A program made the position numbers and the translations under genes. This document shows positions 1 to 7,863 of a stretch of DNA of 64,000 nt, piece by piece; within the stretch, counting starts at the first letter, position 1; each line of letters starts with the position of its first letter. A model generated the notes under the pieces. The model worked only from the letters and a program-made list of their open reading frames with translations, ran no database searches and had not been told where the DNA came from. The DNA is from CAYMRL01 sp964473205. Its GTDB lineage: Bacteria; Deinococcota; Deinococci; Deinococcales; Trueperaceae. Where the stretch lies: the NCBI GenBank assembly GCA_964473205.1, contig CAYYOK010000006.1, positions 8,153 through 72,152 of the forward strand, in the 5' to 3' direction.

Positions 1-483
1 CGCTACGAGGAGAGCGGCGTGACGACGACGGCGCGCATGGCTCTGGCAGCCGGCCGCCCCGAGGTCAGTCTCGGGGTCGGCTACCGGGCCGACGACGACA
101 GGGCTTGGAGCGTGGGCGTCGACGCGACCTTCCGCATCCGCGACTCCGACCTGCGCGGCCTGGCCGCTGCCGAAGCGGCCGTGGCCGAGGCGGAGCGCGC
201 GCTCGAGGAGTTCCTGGCAAGCCAGGGCGAGCGCGAGAGGGTCTCGCTCAACGTCGCTCAGATCGCGGAGGAGGCTTTCGCGATCTCGCTGTTGACGCTG
301 GAGCTCGCGCGCCAGGCGGCGGCTGGCGCGGTCGGCGAGGTGGAGACGAGGCGGGCGTCTCAGGCTCTGAGACGTGCGGATGACGCGGCTGAGCGCGCGT
401 GGCAGCGCTACGTTAGGGCAGTGGCAGATCACCTGGCCATCACCGAGGGTGAGTGGCGGGTTCGAGAGGTGGACGAACGATGA
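1..483 (+). CDS. TolC-like outer-membrane efflux protein, C-terminal part (5' end outside window)
   Basis: The frame is open from the first base, so only the last 160 residues are present. The visible part has a short beta-strand-like stretch (SLGVGYR, then WSVGVDATFRIRDSDLR) followed by a long Ala/Glu/Arg-rich coiled coil. This is the pattern seen where the last barrel strands of a TolC/OEP subunit repeat enter the periplasmic helical hairpin. TolC-family proteins form trimeric outer-membrane channels for efflux or export. Its stop codon overlaps the start of the next gene (ATGA), so it is probably co-transcribed with the sugar genes that follow and could serve polysaccharide export. The family call rests on architecture only; another coiled-coil envelope protein is possible. 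Confidence 0.5.
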   Translation, partial: RYEESGVTTTARMALAAGRPEVSLGVGYRADDDRAWSVGVDATFRIRDSDLRGLAAAEAAVAEAERALEEFLASQGERERVSLNVAQIAEEAFAISLLTLELARQAAAGAVGEVETRRASQALRRADDAAERAWQRYVRAVADHLAITEGEWRVREVDER

Positions 484-1559
484 AGGTCTTGGTAACCGGA
501 ACCGATGGGTACCTGGGCGCGGTGCTCGCCCCGGAGCTCATGCGAGCTGGACACGACGTGCTCGGCGTGGACACGGGCTTCTACAAGGAAGGATGGCTGT
601 TCCACGGCTACGACCGCGCGCCCGAGACGCTGGTCATGGACCTGCGCGACCTGAGCGTCGAGCACCTGCGCGGCTTCGACGCGATCGTTCACATGGCCGA
701 GCTCTCCAACGACCCCGCCGGGGAGCTCGCTCCGCACATCACCTACGACATCAACCACAAGGGCTCGGTGCGGCTGGCCGAGGCGGCGCGCCGCGCCGGC
801 GTGCAGCGCTTCGTCTACATGTCCTCCTGCAGCGTCTACGGCGTAGCCGAGCAGGACTTCGTCGACGAGACCTCGGCGGTCAACCCGCAGACCGCCTACG
901 CGATCTGCAAGACGCTGGTCGAGCGCGACCTGAGGGGCATGGCCGGCGACGACTTCTCGCCCACCTTCCTGCGCAACGCCACCGCCTACGGCGCCAGCCC
1001 TCGCATGCGCTTCGACATCGTGCTGAACAACCTCGCCGGCTACGCGTTCACGACCAAGGAGATCAAGATGCTCTCCGACGGCACGCCGTGGCGCCCGCTG
1101 GTGCACGCCCGCGACATCGCCAAGGCGATCATGTGCGCGCTCGAGGCGCCCCGCGAGGTGGTCCACGACCAGATCTTCAACGTCGGCGACACCCGCCACA
1201 ACTACCAGGTGAGGCAGATCGCCGAGATCGTCGCCGAGACCTTCCCCGGCTGCCGCCTCAGCTTCGGCGACCAGGGCTCGGACAACCGCAGCTACCGCGT
1301 CGACTTCGCCAAGATCGCCTCGACGCTGCCCGGCTTCTCGTGTGATTGGGACGCCAGGCGCGGCGCTCAGGAGCTCCTCGGCGTGTTCGAACGCATCGCC
1401 CTCAGCTCCGAGAAGTTCATGTCGCGCGACTTCACACGCCTGAAGATGCTGCAGCACCTGCTGGCCACCGGGCAGATCGACCACGAGTTCCGCTGGCGCG
1501 CTCCCGCGCTGGACGCGGCAGAGTCGGCAGACGCGACCGAACCCGCGGTGCCGGCGTGA
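480..1559 (+). CDS. NAD-dependent sugar epimerase/dehydratase (extended SDR)
   Basis: 359 residues. The N-terminal Rossmann motif is TGTDGYLG (near residues 6-13). The SDR active site shows the SSCSVYG strand followed by the YAICK Tyr-x3-Lys pair, as in nucleotide-sugar epimerases and 4,6-dehydratases. The ATG at 480 overlaps the stop of the preceding gene, which fixes the start better than an upstream alternative at 453. It is first of four genes that overlap by four bases and end with a glucose-1-phosphate cytidylyltransferase, so the likely substrate is a CDP-linked 4-keto sugar. The exact reaction (epimerase, reductase or dehydratase) cannot be assigned from motifs alone. Confidence 0.85.
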   Translation: MKVLVTGTDGYLGAVLAPELMRAGHDVLGVDTGFYKEGWLFHGYDRAPETLVMDLRDLSVEHLRGFDAIVHMAELSNDPAGELAPHITYDINHKGSVRLAEAARRAGVQRFVYMSSCSVYGVAEQDFVDETSAVNPQTAYAICKTLVERDLRGMAGDDFSPTFLRNATAYGASPRMRFDIVLNNLAGYAFTTKEIKMLSDGTPWRPLVHARDIAKAIMCALEAPREVVHDQIFNVGDTRHNYQVRQIAEIVAETFPGCRLSFGDQGSDNRSYRVDFAKIASTLPGFSCDWDARRGAQELLGVFERIALSSEKFMSRDFTRLKMLQHLLATGQIDHEFRWRAPALDAAESADATEPAVPA

Positions 1560-2107
1560 TCTTCCGCCCCACGCCGCTGGCCGGCGCCGTCGTCGTCGAG
1601 CTGGAGGAGCGCAGTGACGAGCGCGGCTTCTTCGCCCGCACCTACTGCGCCAACGAGTTCGCCGAGGCTGGGCTCAAGGCCGTGGTGGCGCAGGCGAACG
1701 TCTCGTTCAACCACAAGGCCGGCACGCTCAGGGGCATGCACTATCAGCTCCCACCTGCGGCCGAGACGAAGCTCGTGCGCTGCACGCGCGGCGCCATCTA
1801 CGACTGCATCGTCGACCTGCGCCAGGGCTCTCCCACCTACCTGCAGAGCTTCGGCATCGAGCTGACCGAGCAGAACCGCTTGGCGCTCTACGTGCCCGAG
1901 ATGTTCGCGCACGGCTATCTGACGCTTTCAGGCGGCGCCGAGGTCGTGTACCAGGTCGGCGAGTTCTACACGCCGGGCTTCGAGCGCGGGATCCGCTACG
2001 ACGACCCGGCGCTCGGCATCGAATGGCCCAGGTCCATCGAGGTCATCTCGGAGAAGGACCTCGGCTGGTCGCCGTTCGCACCGCCCGAGACGCCGGTGAG
2101 CCGATGA
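1556..2107 (+). CDS. dTDP-4-dehydrorhamnose 3,5-epimerase-like cupin (RmlC family)
   Basis: 183 residues from a GTG that overlaps the previous stop (GTGA). It has the RmlC signatures: ERGFFARTY near the N-terminus, the catalytic His in LRGMHYQ, and a basic/aromatic KLVRCTRGAIYDCIVDLR strand. Family members epimerise C3 and/or C5 of 4-keto-6-deoxyhexose nucleotides in the cytoplasm. A second, more canonical RmlC lies at 29663-30241 in a complete rhamnose operon. This copy, inside a cytidylyltransferase cluster, therefore probably acts on a CDP-linked keto sugar instead of in rhamnose synthesis. Confidence 0.85.
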   Translation: MIFRPTPLAGAVVVELEERSDERGFFARTYCANEFAEAGLKAVVAQANVSFNHKAGTLRGMHYQLPPAAETKLVRCTRGAIYDCIVDLRQGSPTYLQSFGIELTEQNRLALYVPEMFAHGYLTLSGGAEVVYQVGEFYTPGFERGIRYDDPALGIEWPRSIEVISEKDLGWSPFAPPETPVSR

Positions 2108-3489
2108 TCATCGTCGACACCGCCCTCAGGGCGCGACAGGAGGGTGGCCGACCCGTGAGGGTCGCGATGGTCGGCGCCGGCTTCATGGCGAGGGGCGTGG
2201 CGAACCAGATCGTCAACTCGACCCCGGGCATCGAGCTGGTGGCGATAGCCAACCGCACGCCCGAGAACGCCGAGCGCGCCTACCGCGAGGCGGGCGTGGA
2301 GAGCTGGGCCAACGCGAGCAGCGCAGCCGAGGTGGCGGCCGCCCTGGAGCGCGGCACGTCCGTCGTCACCGACGACCCCCTGCTGCTGACGGCCGCCGAC
2401 GGCATCGACGTGGTGCTCGAGGCGACGGGCGCCGTCGAGCACGGCGCCGTGGTGACACTGTCGGCCCTGCAGAACGGCAAGCACGTCGTGCTGCTCAACG
2501 CGGAGCTCGACGGCACGGTGGGGCCGATACTGAAGGCCTACGCCGACCGCGAAGGCGTCATCTACAGCGCCTGCGACGGCGATCAACCCGGCGTGCAGGC
2601 CAACCTGCTGCGCTTCGTTAAGGGCATCGGCCTCACGCCGCTGGTGGCGGGCAACATCAAGGGATTGCAGGACCCTTACCGGACCCCGACGACGCAGCAG
2701 GCCTTCGCCGAGAGGTGGGGCCAGCGCCCCAGCATGGTCACGAGCTTCGCCGACGGGACCAAGATCAGCTTCGAGCAGGCCATCGTCGCGAACGGCTTCG
2801 GCTTCACCATCGAGCGCCGCGGCATGATGGGCCGCGACCACTTCGAGCACATCGACACCGGCGTCCGCTACTTCGACGTCGACGAGCTGCGCGAGCTCGG
2901 CGGCGTCGTCGACTACGTGGTCGGGGCGCAGCCGGGCCCGGGCGTCTACGTCTACGCCACCCATGACGACCCGAAGCAGCGCCACTACCTCAACCTCTAC
3001 AAGCTGGGCGAGGGCCCTCTGTACAGCTTCTACGTCCCCTACCATCTGTGCCACTTCGAGGTCCCGACCTCGTTGGCCCGCGCCGTTCTGCTGCGCGATG
3101 CGGTGATGGCGCCGGCCGGCGGCATCCGCGTCGAGGTGATCACGACCGCCAAGCGCGACCTGAAGGCAGGCGAGACCCTCGACGGCCTGGGCGAGTACAT
3201 GACCTACGGACAGTGCGAGACCGCTGCCGTGACCGAGGCGGACGACCTGCTGCCGATCGGCGTAGCCGAGGGCGCGGTCCTCAAGCGCGACGTCGCCAAG
3301 GACGAGGTCTTGCGCTACGCCGACGTGGACCTGCCGCCCGGCCGCCTGATCGACAGGCTGCGGCGCGAGCAGGCCGAGCGCTTCGGCTCGGCCGGATCCG
3401 CCGGCGGCGGGGCGGCCGCCAAGCCTGGCGCCGGCAGGGGCGCCGGCGCCGAAGCGCGCGTCGACGTCGACCTGGAGGTGAAAGCGTGA
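2104..3489 (+). CDS. Homoserine-dehydrogenase-like NAD(P) oxidoreductase with C-terminal SAF domain
   Basis: 461 residues, ATGA overlap with the previous gene. An N-terminal Rossmann domain carries VGAGFMARG (about residues 22-30) and the VLEATGAVEHGA region typical of homoserine-dehydrogenase-like proteins. A SAF-type domain follows near residues 345-430 (DLKAGETLDGLGEYMTYG, then PIGVAEGAVLKRDV). The C-terminal 40 residues are Gly/Ala-rich and look disordered. Proteins of this build are often seen next to glucose-1-phosphate cytidylyltransferase and RmlC-like genes in cell-surface sugar loci. It presumably oxidises or reduces a sugar nucleotide intermediate; the substrate is unknown. Confidence 0.75.
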   Translation: MIIVDTALRARQEGGRPVRVAMVGAGFMARGVANQIVNSTPGIELVAIANRTPENAERAYREAGVESWANASSAAEVAAALERGTSVVTDDPLLLTAADGIDVVLEATGAVEHGAVVTLSALQNGKHVVLLNAELDGTVGPILKAYADREGVIYSACDGDQPGVQANLLRFVKGIGLTPLVAGNIKGLQDPYRTPTTQQAFAERWGQRPSMVTSFADGTKISFEQAIVANGFGFTIERRGMMGRDHFEHIDTGVRYFDVDELRELGGVVDYVVGAQPGPGVYVYATHDDPKQRHYLNLYKLGEGPLYSFYVPYHLCHFEVPTSLARAVLLRDAVMAPAGGIRVEVITTAKRDLKAGETLDGLGEYMTYGQCETAAVTEADDLLPIGVAEGAVLKRDVAKDEVLRYADVDLPPGRLIDRLRREQAERFGSAGSAGGGAAAKPGAGRGAGAEARVDVDLEVKA

Positions 3490-4286
3490 AGGCCGTGATA
3501 CTAGCCGGCGGCTTCGGCACCCGGCTCTCCGAGGAGACGACGCTCAGGCCCAAGCCGATGGTCGAGATCGGCGGCAAGCCGATCCTCTGGCACATCATGA
3601 AGATCTTCGAGGCGGGCGGCGTCGACGAGTTCGTGATCGCGCTCGGCTACAAGGGCGAGGTCATCAAGGAGTACTTCCTCAACTTCTACGCCATCCACAA
3701 CGACATCACGGTCGACCTCGCCAGCGGCCGCACCACCATCCACGACGGCAACCAGCCCACCTGGAAGGTGCACCTCGTCGACACCGGCATGGCCAGCATG
3801 ACCGGCGGCCGGCTGAGGCGCCTGAAGTCGTGGCTCAAGGACGACGAGGACTTCCTCTTCACCTACGGCGACGGCGTGGCCGACATCGACATCCGCAAGC
3901 TGGTGGCGTTCCACCGCGGCCACGGCCGCACCGCCACCGTCACGACGGTCAGGCCGCCCGCGCGCTTCGGCAACCTCTCGTTCGAAGGCAACCTGGTGAC
4001 TAACTTCCACGAGAAGCCCGAGGAGGGCGAGGGCTGGATCAACGGCGGGTTCTTCGTGCTCAACGGCGCCGCCATCGACTACATCGACGGCGACGAGACG
4101 ATCTGGGAGCGCGAGCCGATCGAGCGCCTCGCCAGCAGCGGCCAGTTGGCCGGCTACCAGCACTTCGGCTTCTGGTCGTGCATGGACACGCTCAAAGAGA
4201 AGCAGATGCTCGAGGAGCTGTGGGCCTCGGGCAAGGCGCCGTGGAAGATCTGGCGCGACGTCGGTGCACCGGTGGCGGCCGACTGA
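3486..4286 (+). CDS. rfbF: Glucose-1-phosphate cytidylyltransferase
   Basis: 266 residues from a GTG overlapping the previous stop. The N-terminus has the nucleotidyltransferase signature LAGGFGTRLSEET and the family-typical RPKPMVEIGGKPILWHIM stretch. It also has YGDGVADID (metal/nucleotide binding) and NGGFFVLN. These match RfbF/DdhA enzymes, which make CDP-glucose from glucose-1-phosphate and CTP. It closes the four-gene CDP-sugar module. No CDP-glucose 4,6-dehydratase of recognisable type sits in the window unless the SDR at 480-1559 fills that role. Confidence 0.93.
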   Translation: MKAVILAGGFGTRLSEETTLRPKPMVEIGGKPILWHIMKIFEAGGVDEFVIALGYKGEVIKEYFLNFYAIHNDITVDLASGRTTIHDGNQPTWKVHLVDTGMASMTGGRLRRLKSWLKDDEDFLFTYGDGVADIDIRKLVAFHRGHGRTATVTTVRPPARFGNLSFEGNLVTNFHEKPEEGEGWINGGFFVLNGAAIDYIDGDETIWEREPIERLASSGQLAGYQHFGFWSCMDTLKEKQMLEELWASGKAPWKIWRDVGAPVAAD

Positions 4287-4350
4287 GAGATAGGCTGTCC
4301 GGCTGGCTCGCCGGCACGAGCTGGACGCGGCCGCCGGGCCGGCAGAGCGC

Positions 4351-4944
4351 CTAGCTCTCCGGTCTGGCGGTCGCCCTGGTGTGGAAGATGCCGCTCACCT
4401 CGCCGAGGTTGAGGAAGCTGTCGGCGATGTCGATCAGGGCCTGCGCCGCTGACTCGCGGAACGCCAGCACCTCGAAGCGCTTGCCGCGCTCCTGGGCCAG
4501 CTCGACGATCGGAGCGAAGTCCCCGTCACCGCTCGCCAGCGCCAGCGCGTCGCAGTGGTCGAAGGCGCGGACGATGTCGGCGGCGATGCCCATGTCCCAG
4601 TCGCCCTCCATCACCGCGCGACCGTCTTCGGACTGGCGGTGGACGCGCACGGACCGCCGCCTGACGCGGTAGCCCAAGGTGCTCAGCTTGGCGAAGAAGC
4701 CGTGCGAGGTCGCGTCGCCGTCCCTCTCGACGACGTAGGCCGTCGCGCTGCCGAGTCGACGCCCGCGCACGGCGGCGCCCAGGAGGGTCTGGAAGTCGAC
4801 GGCGCTCGAGTGGTAGTCGCGAGCGGCGTAGTAGAGGTTCTGGGTGTCGACGAACAGCGCCACGCGCTGCTCGTCCCACTCGCCGGGGACAGCGGTAGCC
4901 TCGCCCTTGGCGGGCCGGTGGGCTGACGGATCGCTAGCTGGCAT
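4351..4944 (-). CDS. NYN domain protein (LabA/DUF88 family, PIN-like nuclease fold)
   Basis: 197 residues. The NYN core shows the conserved acidic positions: FVDTQNLYYAAR near residue 32, GDWDMGIAADIVRAFD in the middle and LASGDGDFAPIVE further on. NYN proteins are metal-dependent RNases related to PIN domains. A 27-residue hydrophilic N-terminal extension precedes the domain. A TAGACT element nine bases before the ATG suggests its own leaderless promoter, although it lies only 7 bp downstream of the GNAT gene. The cellular target is unknown. Confidence 0.85.
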   Translation of the reverse strand: MPASDPSAHRPAKGEATAVPGEWDEQRVALFVDTQNLYYAARDYHSSAVDFQTLLGAAVRGRRLGSATAYVVERDGDATSHGFFAKLSTLGYRVRRRSVRVHRQSEDGRAVMEGDWDMGIAADIVRAFDHCDALALASGDGDFAPIVELAQERGKRFEVLAFRESAAQALIDIADSFLNLGEVSGIFHTRATARPES

Positions 4945-4951
4945 CTCGCAG

Positions 4952-5548
4952 TCAGTCTAGCGAAGGGTCGATGACGAACCTCGCCATCACGAGGTTGTCC
5001 TCGTAGCGCGCGGAGCTGCCTCCGCGGCCGGTGGGCCCTGCCAGCTCGCTCAGCGGCCCCAGCCGGACGGCGAGACGCTCGCGGCCCTCGACCTCGAAGC
5101 CCTCGGACAGGTAGAGGCCTAGCGCCGCCTCGTTGCTCGCCCTGACGTTGAGGCTGATCTTGATGACGCCCACCTCCGCGCACCAGGAGTAGGAGCGGCG
5201 CAGCAGCGCGCGACCGATCCCGCCGCGCCTGGCGGAGCGCTCGACAGCCAGCGTCAGGGTGGCGACGTGCTGCATGCGCACCGCCCCTTGCCGATGGAGC
5301 TCGAGCCAACCGACGACGTCGGCGCCGGATCGCTGGTGAGCGGTCGTGGCCACCAGGTAGAGAGACTCCTCGGCGCGGCCGTGCTCCAGCCTCGAGCGCA
5401 GCACGCTGGCGGGCGCGGCGGCGGCCCCGACGAAGAAGTGCTGCTCGCCGTAGATGCCCTGCAGCAGCGCCGTGACGCCGGCGGCGTCGGCGGGACGAGC
5501 CTCGCGCACCTCGAACGCAGGCACGGAAAGTGCGACCTCCCGTTGCAC
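4952..5548 (-). CDS. GNAT family N-acetyltransferase
   Basis: 198 residues. The acetyl-CoA binding motif is visible as RRGGIGRALLRRSYSWC, followed by the ISLNVRASNEAALGLYLSEGF segment typical of GNAT motif B (RASN, AxxLYxxxGF). The start is a GTG at 5548, seven bases after TATACT, which fits a leaderless mRNA. It is divergent from metK with only 71 bp between the two starts. The acyl acceptor cannot be predicted. The C-terminus (RYEDNLVMARFV) resembles GNATs acting on small molecules or protein N-termini. Confidence 0.88.
   Translation of the reverse strand: MQREVALSVPAFEVREARPADAAGVTALLQGIYGEQHFFVGAAAAPASVLRSRLEHGRAEESLYLVATTAHQRSGADVVGWLELHRQGAVRMQHVATLTLAVERSARRGGIGRALLRRSYSWCAEVGVIKISLNVRASNEAALGLYLSEGFEVEGRERLAVRLGPLSELAGPTGRGGSSARYEDNLVMARFVIDPSLD
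4954..4959 (-). promoter_or_regulatory. TANNNT -10 element, NYN gene
   Basis: TAGACT on the minus strand, nine bases before the ATG at 4944. Confidence 0.45.
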
Positions 5549-5555
5549 GTCTGCG

Positions 5556-5561
5556 AGTATA
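5556..5561 (-). promoter_or_regulatory. Leaderless -10 element, GNAT gene
   Basis: TATACT on the minus strand, seven bases before the GTG at 5548. The spacing puts the transcription start at or next to the start codon. Confidence 0.65.
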
Positions 5562-5573
5562 GGTGCAGGCGGC

Positions 5574-5579
5574 TATCAT
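5574..5579 (+). promoter_or_regulatory. Possible metK -10 element
   Basis: TATCAT lies about 40 bases before the metK ATG, which would give a short leader of some 33 bases. This is too short for a SAM riboswitch, and no such structure is seen. Confidence 0.35.
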
Positions 5580-5619
5580 CTTGATGGCGCCGAGACCCTG
5601 ACCCGAGGCAGCTACGACC

Positions 5620-6795
5620 ATGCGCAAGCTCATCTCCGCCGAATCCGTGACCGAGGGTCACCCCGACAAGCTCGCAGATCGCATCAGCGACAGCGTGCTG
5701 GACGCCATCTTGGAGCAGGACCCGAACGCTCGCGTCGCGGTCGAGACGCTGCTGACCAAGGGTCTCGCCCTGGTCGCGGGCGAGGTGACGACCAGCGCCG
5801 ACGTCGACATCCAGGACAAGGTGCGCAGGGCCGCTCGCGAGGTCGGCTACACCGACGCGGCCTACGGTTTCGACGCGGACCACAGCGCCGTGCTGATCGC
5901 GCTGAGCGAGCAGTCGCCGGACATCGCCATGGGCGTCGACCGCGCGCAGGAGGCGAGCAGCGGCTCCGCCTTCGACCAGATCGGCGCCGGCGACCAGGGG
6001 CTGATGTTCGGCTACGCCGTCGACGAGACCCCCGAGCTGATGCCGCTGCCGATCACCATCGCGCACCGCATGGCGCAGCGCCTGGCGCAGGTCAGGCACG
6101 ACGGCACCGTGGCGTACCTGAGACCGGACGGCAAGGCGCAGGTGACGCTCGTCTACGAGGAGGGGCGCGCCGTCGCGCTGGAGACGATCGTTCTCTCCGC
6201 GCAGCACCATCCGGACGTCGATCTGGCGGCCATGCGCGAGGACCTGAGGCGCATCGTCGTCGATGCGGTGATACCGGAGGGTCTCGACACCTCACACGCC
6301 AGCTACCTGATGAACCCGACCGGCAGGTTCGTGGAGGGCGGCCCTTCGGCCGACGCCGGCCTCACCGGCCGCAAGATCATCGTCGACACCTACGGCGGCG
6401 CGGCCCCTCACGGCGGCGGAGCGTTCAGCGGCAAGGACCCGACCAAGGTCGACCGCTCGGCCTCCTACTTCGCCCGCTACATCGCCAAGAACGTGGTGGC
6501 GGCCGGCCTCGCGAGCCGCTGCCAGGTGCAGCTCGCCTACGCGATCGGGGTGGCGCAGCCCGTCGGCATGTACATCGACACCTTCGGGACCGGCGCGCTG
6601 CCCGACGAGCGCCTGGCCGACGCCGTGCGCGAGGTGTTCGACGCCCGCCCAGCCGCGATCATCGAGGCCCTCGATCTGCGCCGGCCCATCTACAGGGCCA
6701 CCAGCGCCTACGGCCACTTCGGCCAGGCCGGCTTCCCCTGGGAGGAGACGGACCGCGCGCAGGCGCTCGCCGCGGCCGCCCGGCGCCTGGCCTGA
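5620..6795 (+). CDS. metK: S-adenosylmethionine synthetase (methionine adenosyltransferase)
   Basis: 391 residues, normal length for MetK. Hallmarks are ESVTEGHPDKLADRISD at the N-terminus (ATP/metal binding), GAGDQGLMFGYA (the GAGDQG hexapeptide) and the HGGGAFSGKDPTKVDRS loop (the GGGAFSxKD nonapeptide-like motif binding ATP and K+). The enzyme makes SAM from ATP and methionine in the cytoplasm. It stands alone, divergent from the GNAT gene, and is followed by a separately promoted HemC-like gene. Confidence 0.98.
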   Translation: MRKLISAESVTEGHPDKLADRISDSVLDAILEQDPNARVAVETLLTKGLALVAGEVTTSADVDIQDKVRRAAREVGYTDAAYGFDADHSAVLIALSEQSPDIAMGVDRAQEASSGSAFDQIGAGDQGLMFGYAVDETPELMPLPITIAHRMAQRLAQVRHDGTVAYLRPDGKAQVTLVYEEGRAVALETIVLSAQHHPDVDLAAMREDLRRIVVDAVIPEGLDTSHASYLMNPTGRFVEGGPSADAGLTGRKIIVDTYGGAAPHGGGAFSGKDPTKVDRSASYFARYIAKNVVAAGLASRCQVQLAYAIGVAQPVGMYIDTFGTGALPDERLADAVREVFDARPAAIIEALDLRRPIYRATSAYGHFGQAGFPWEETDRAQALAAAARRLA

Positions 6796-6883
6796 ACGCC
6801 GTCGGCGCCGCCTGACCGGCGCGGCGTCGGGATGAAGGCGCAGGCCAGGATGGCACGAGGAAAGAGGCACCTGACAGGCGTGG

Positions 6884-6889
6884 TATAAA
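6884..6889 (+). promoter_or_regulatory. Probable -10 element, HemC-like gene
   Basis: TATAAA eight bases before the ATG at 6898. It fits the leaderless spacing but lacks the final T of TANNNT. Confidence 0.4.
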
Positions 6890-6897
6890 GCAGCCTC

Positions 6898-7755
6898 ATG
6901 GCCCGGATAATCGTGGGCAACCGAGACGGCACCCTCGCCATCCGGAAGGGCCGGCTGGTGCTGGAGCGGCTCGCCGAGGAGTGGCCCGACCTCCACCTGA
7001 CGCTGCGCACCGTGCCTTGCGGCGTCGGCACCGACGTGTCGCCGCTGTTGGCGGCAGTGGCCGCCGGCCAGGTAGGTGTGGCCGTGGTGCAGGCCGACCA
7101 GCTGCCGCTCGACCTGCCTGAAGGCCTGACACTCGCCGCGGTCCAACGGCGCGCCGACGCGCGCTCTGCGCTGGTGGCGCGCGGCGTCAAGGCGTTCTCG
7201 CAGCTGAGCCAGGGCGCCAAGGTGGGGGTCTTCACGGAGCGCGACGCGGCCTTCGTCAGGGCCGCCAACCCCTCCCTGACGACGCAGCTCTGCCAGGCGC
7301 AGCCGGAGGTCGAGATGGCCAACCTGGCGTCCGGCAGCTACCAGGCGCTGGTCCTCGCCGTCGCGACGCTCGCCGAGCTCGACCTGCGCGACCGCGCCGA
7401 GGTCCTGCTCGAGCCGGACGACTTCGCCCCCGCACCGGGCCAGGGCGCCGCCGCTCTCGTCGTCAGAGACGACGACAACCTCGCCTTCGAGAGCGTCTAC
7501 CCGCTGCAGCACCGGCCGAGCTTCGACCGCCTGCGCGCCGAGCGCGCCTTCGCCCGAGCCCTGGCCGGAGCGCGGTCTCCGGTTCCCTGCGGGGCGTTGG
7601 CGCACGTCAGCGAGGAGGGCGAGCTGACGCTGTTCGGGACGGTGGTCAAGGGCGAGGCGGTGGTTCAGGCGAGCAGCTCCGGCGAGGCAAGAGAGGCCGA
7701 GGAGATCGGCCGCGAGCTCGCCCAAGACGTGCTCGAGCGCCTCGAACAGCTCTGA
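6898..7755 (+). CDS. Degenerate hydroxymethylbilane synthase (HemC)-like protein
   Basis: 285 residues with the HemC fold order: an N-terminal VGNRDGTLA corresponding to IATRxSxLA, LASGSYQALVLAVATLAELDLRDR corresponding to the GEYDAIILAVAGLxRLGL region, and APAPGQGAAALVV corresponding to LPAVGQGAxGIE. Key catalytic parts are missing. The HSMKD segment is VVQADQ, so the Lys and the catalytic Asp are lost. The GTSSLRR and RGNVxTRL segments are not recognisable. The dipyrromethane-carrying Cys of GGCxVPxG is Ser in ARSPVPCG, although a Cys sits four positions later. It is unlikely to deaminate porphobilinogen. It could be a diverged ligand-binding or regulatory paralogue. No other haem gene is adjacent. 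Confidence 0.7.
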   Translation: MARIIVGNRDGTLAIRKGRLVLERLAEEWPDLHLTLRTVPCGVGTDVSPLLAAVAAGQVGVAVVQADQLPLDLPEGLTLAAVQRRADARSALVARGVKAFSQLSQGAKVGVFTERDAAFVRAANPSLTTQLCQAQPEVEMANLASGSYQALVLAVATLAELDLRDRAEVLLEPDDFAPAPGQGAAALVVRDDDNLAFESVYPLQHRPSFDRLRAERAFARALAGARSPVPCGALAHVSEEGELTLFGTVVKGEAVVQASSSGEAREAEEIGRELAQDVLERLEQL

Positions 7756-7757
7756 GA

Positions 7758-7776
7758 CCTGGCGCGGACCGCCAGG
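7758..7776 (+). terminator. Possible terminator hairpin after the HemC-like gene
   Basis: A perfect 7-bp stem (CCTGGCG/CGCCAGG) with a 5-base loop starts 3 bp after the stop codon. No clear T-run follows, so its strength is uncertain. Confidence 0.4.
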
Positions 7777-7863
7777 CCCGGCGTTTCCCAACTGGCCTCC
7801 TCGGGCGTAACATGACCTCCTAAGCCTGCAACCCTAGTCGAGTCACGGAACTTGGAGGTACGC

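Noticed and set aside
5549..5619. SAM riboswitch ahead of metK
   Set aside because: Only 71 bp lie between the divergent starts and no SAM-I/II-like helices are seen.
6898..7755. Functional hydroxymethylbilane synthase (hemC)
   Set aside because: The catalytic Asp, the substrate-binding Arg motifs and the cofactor Cys position are all altered; annotated as degenerate HemC-like instead.
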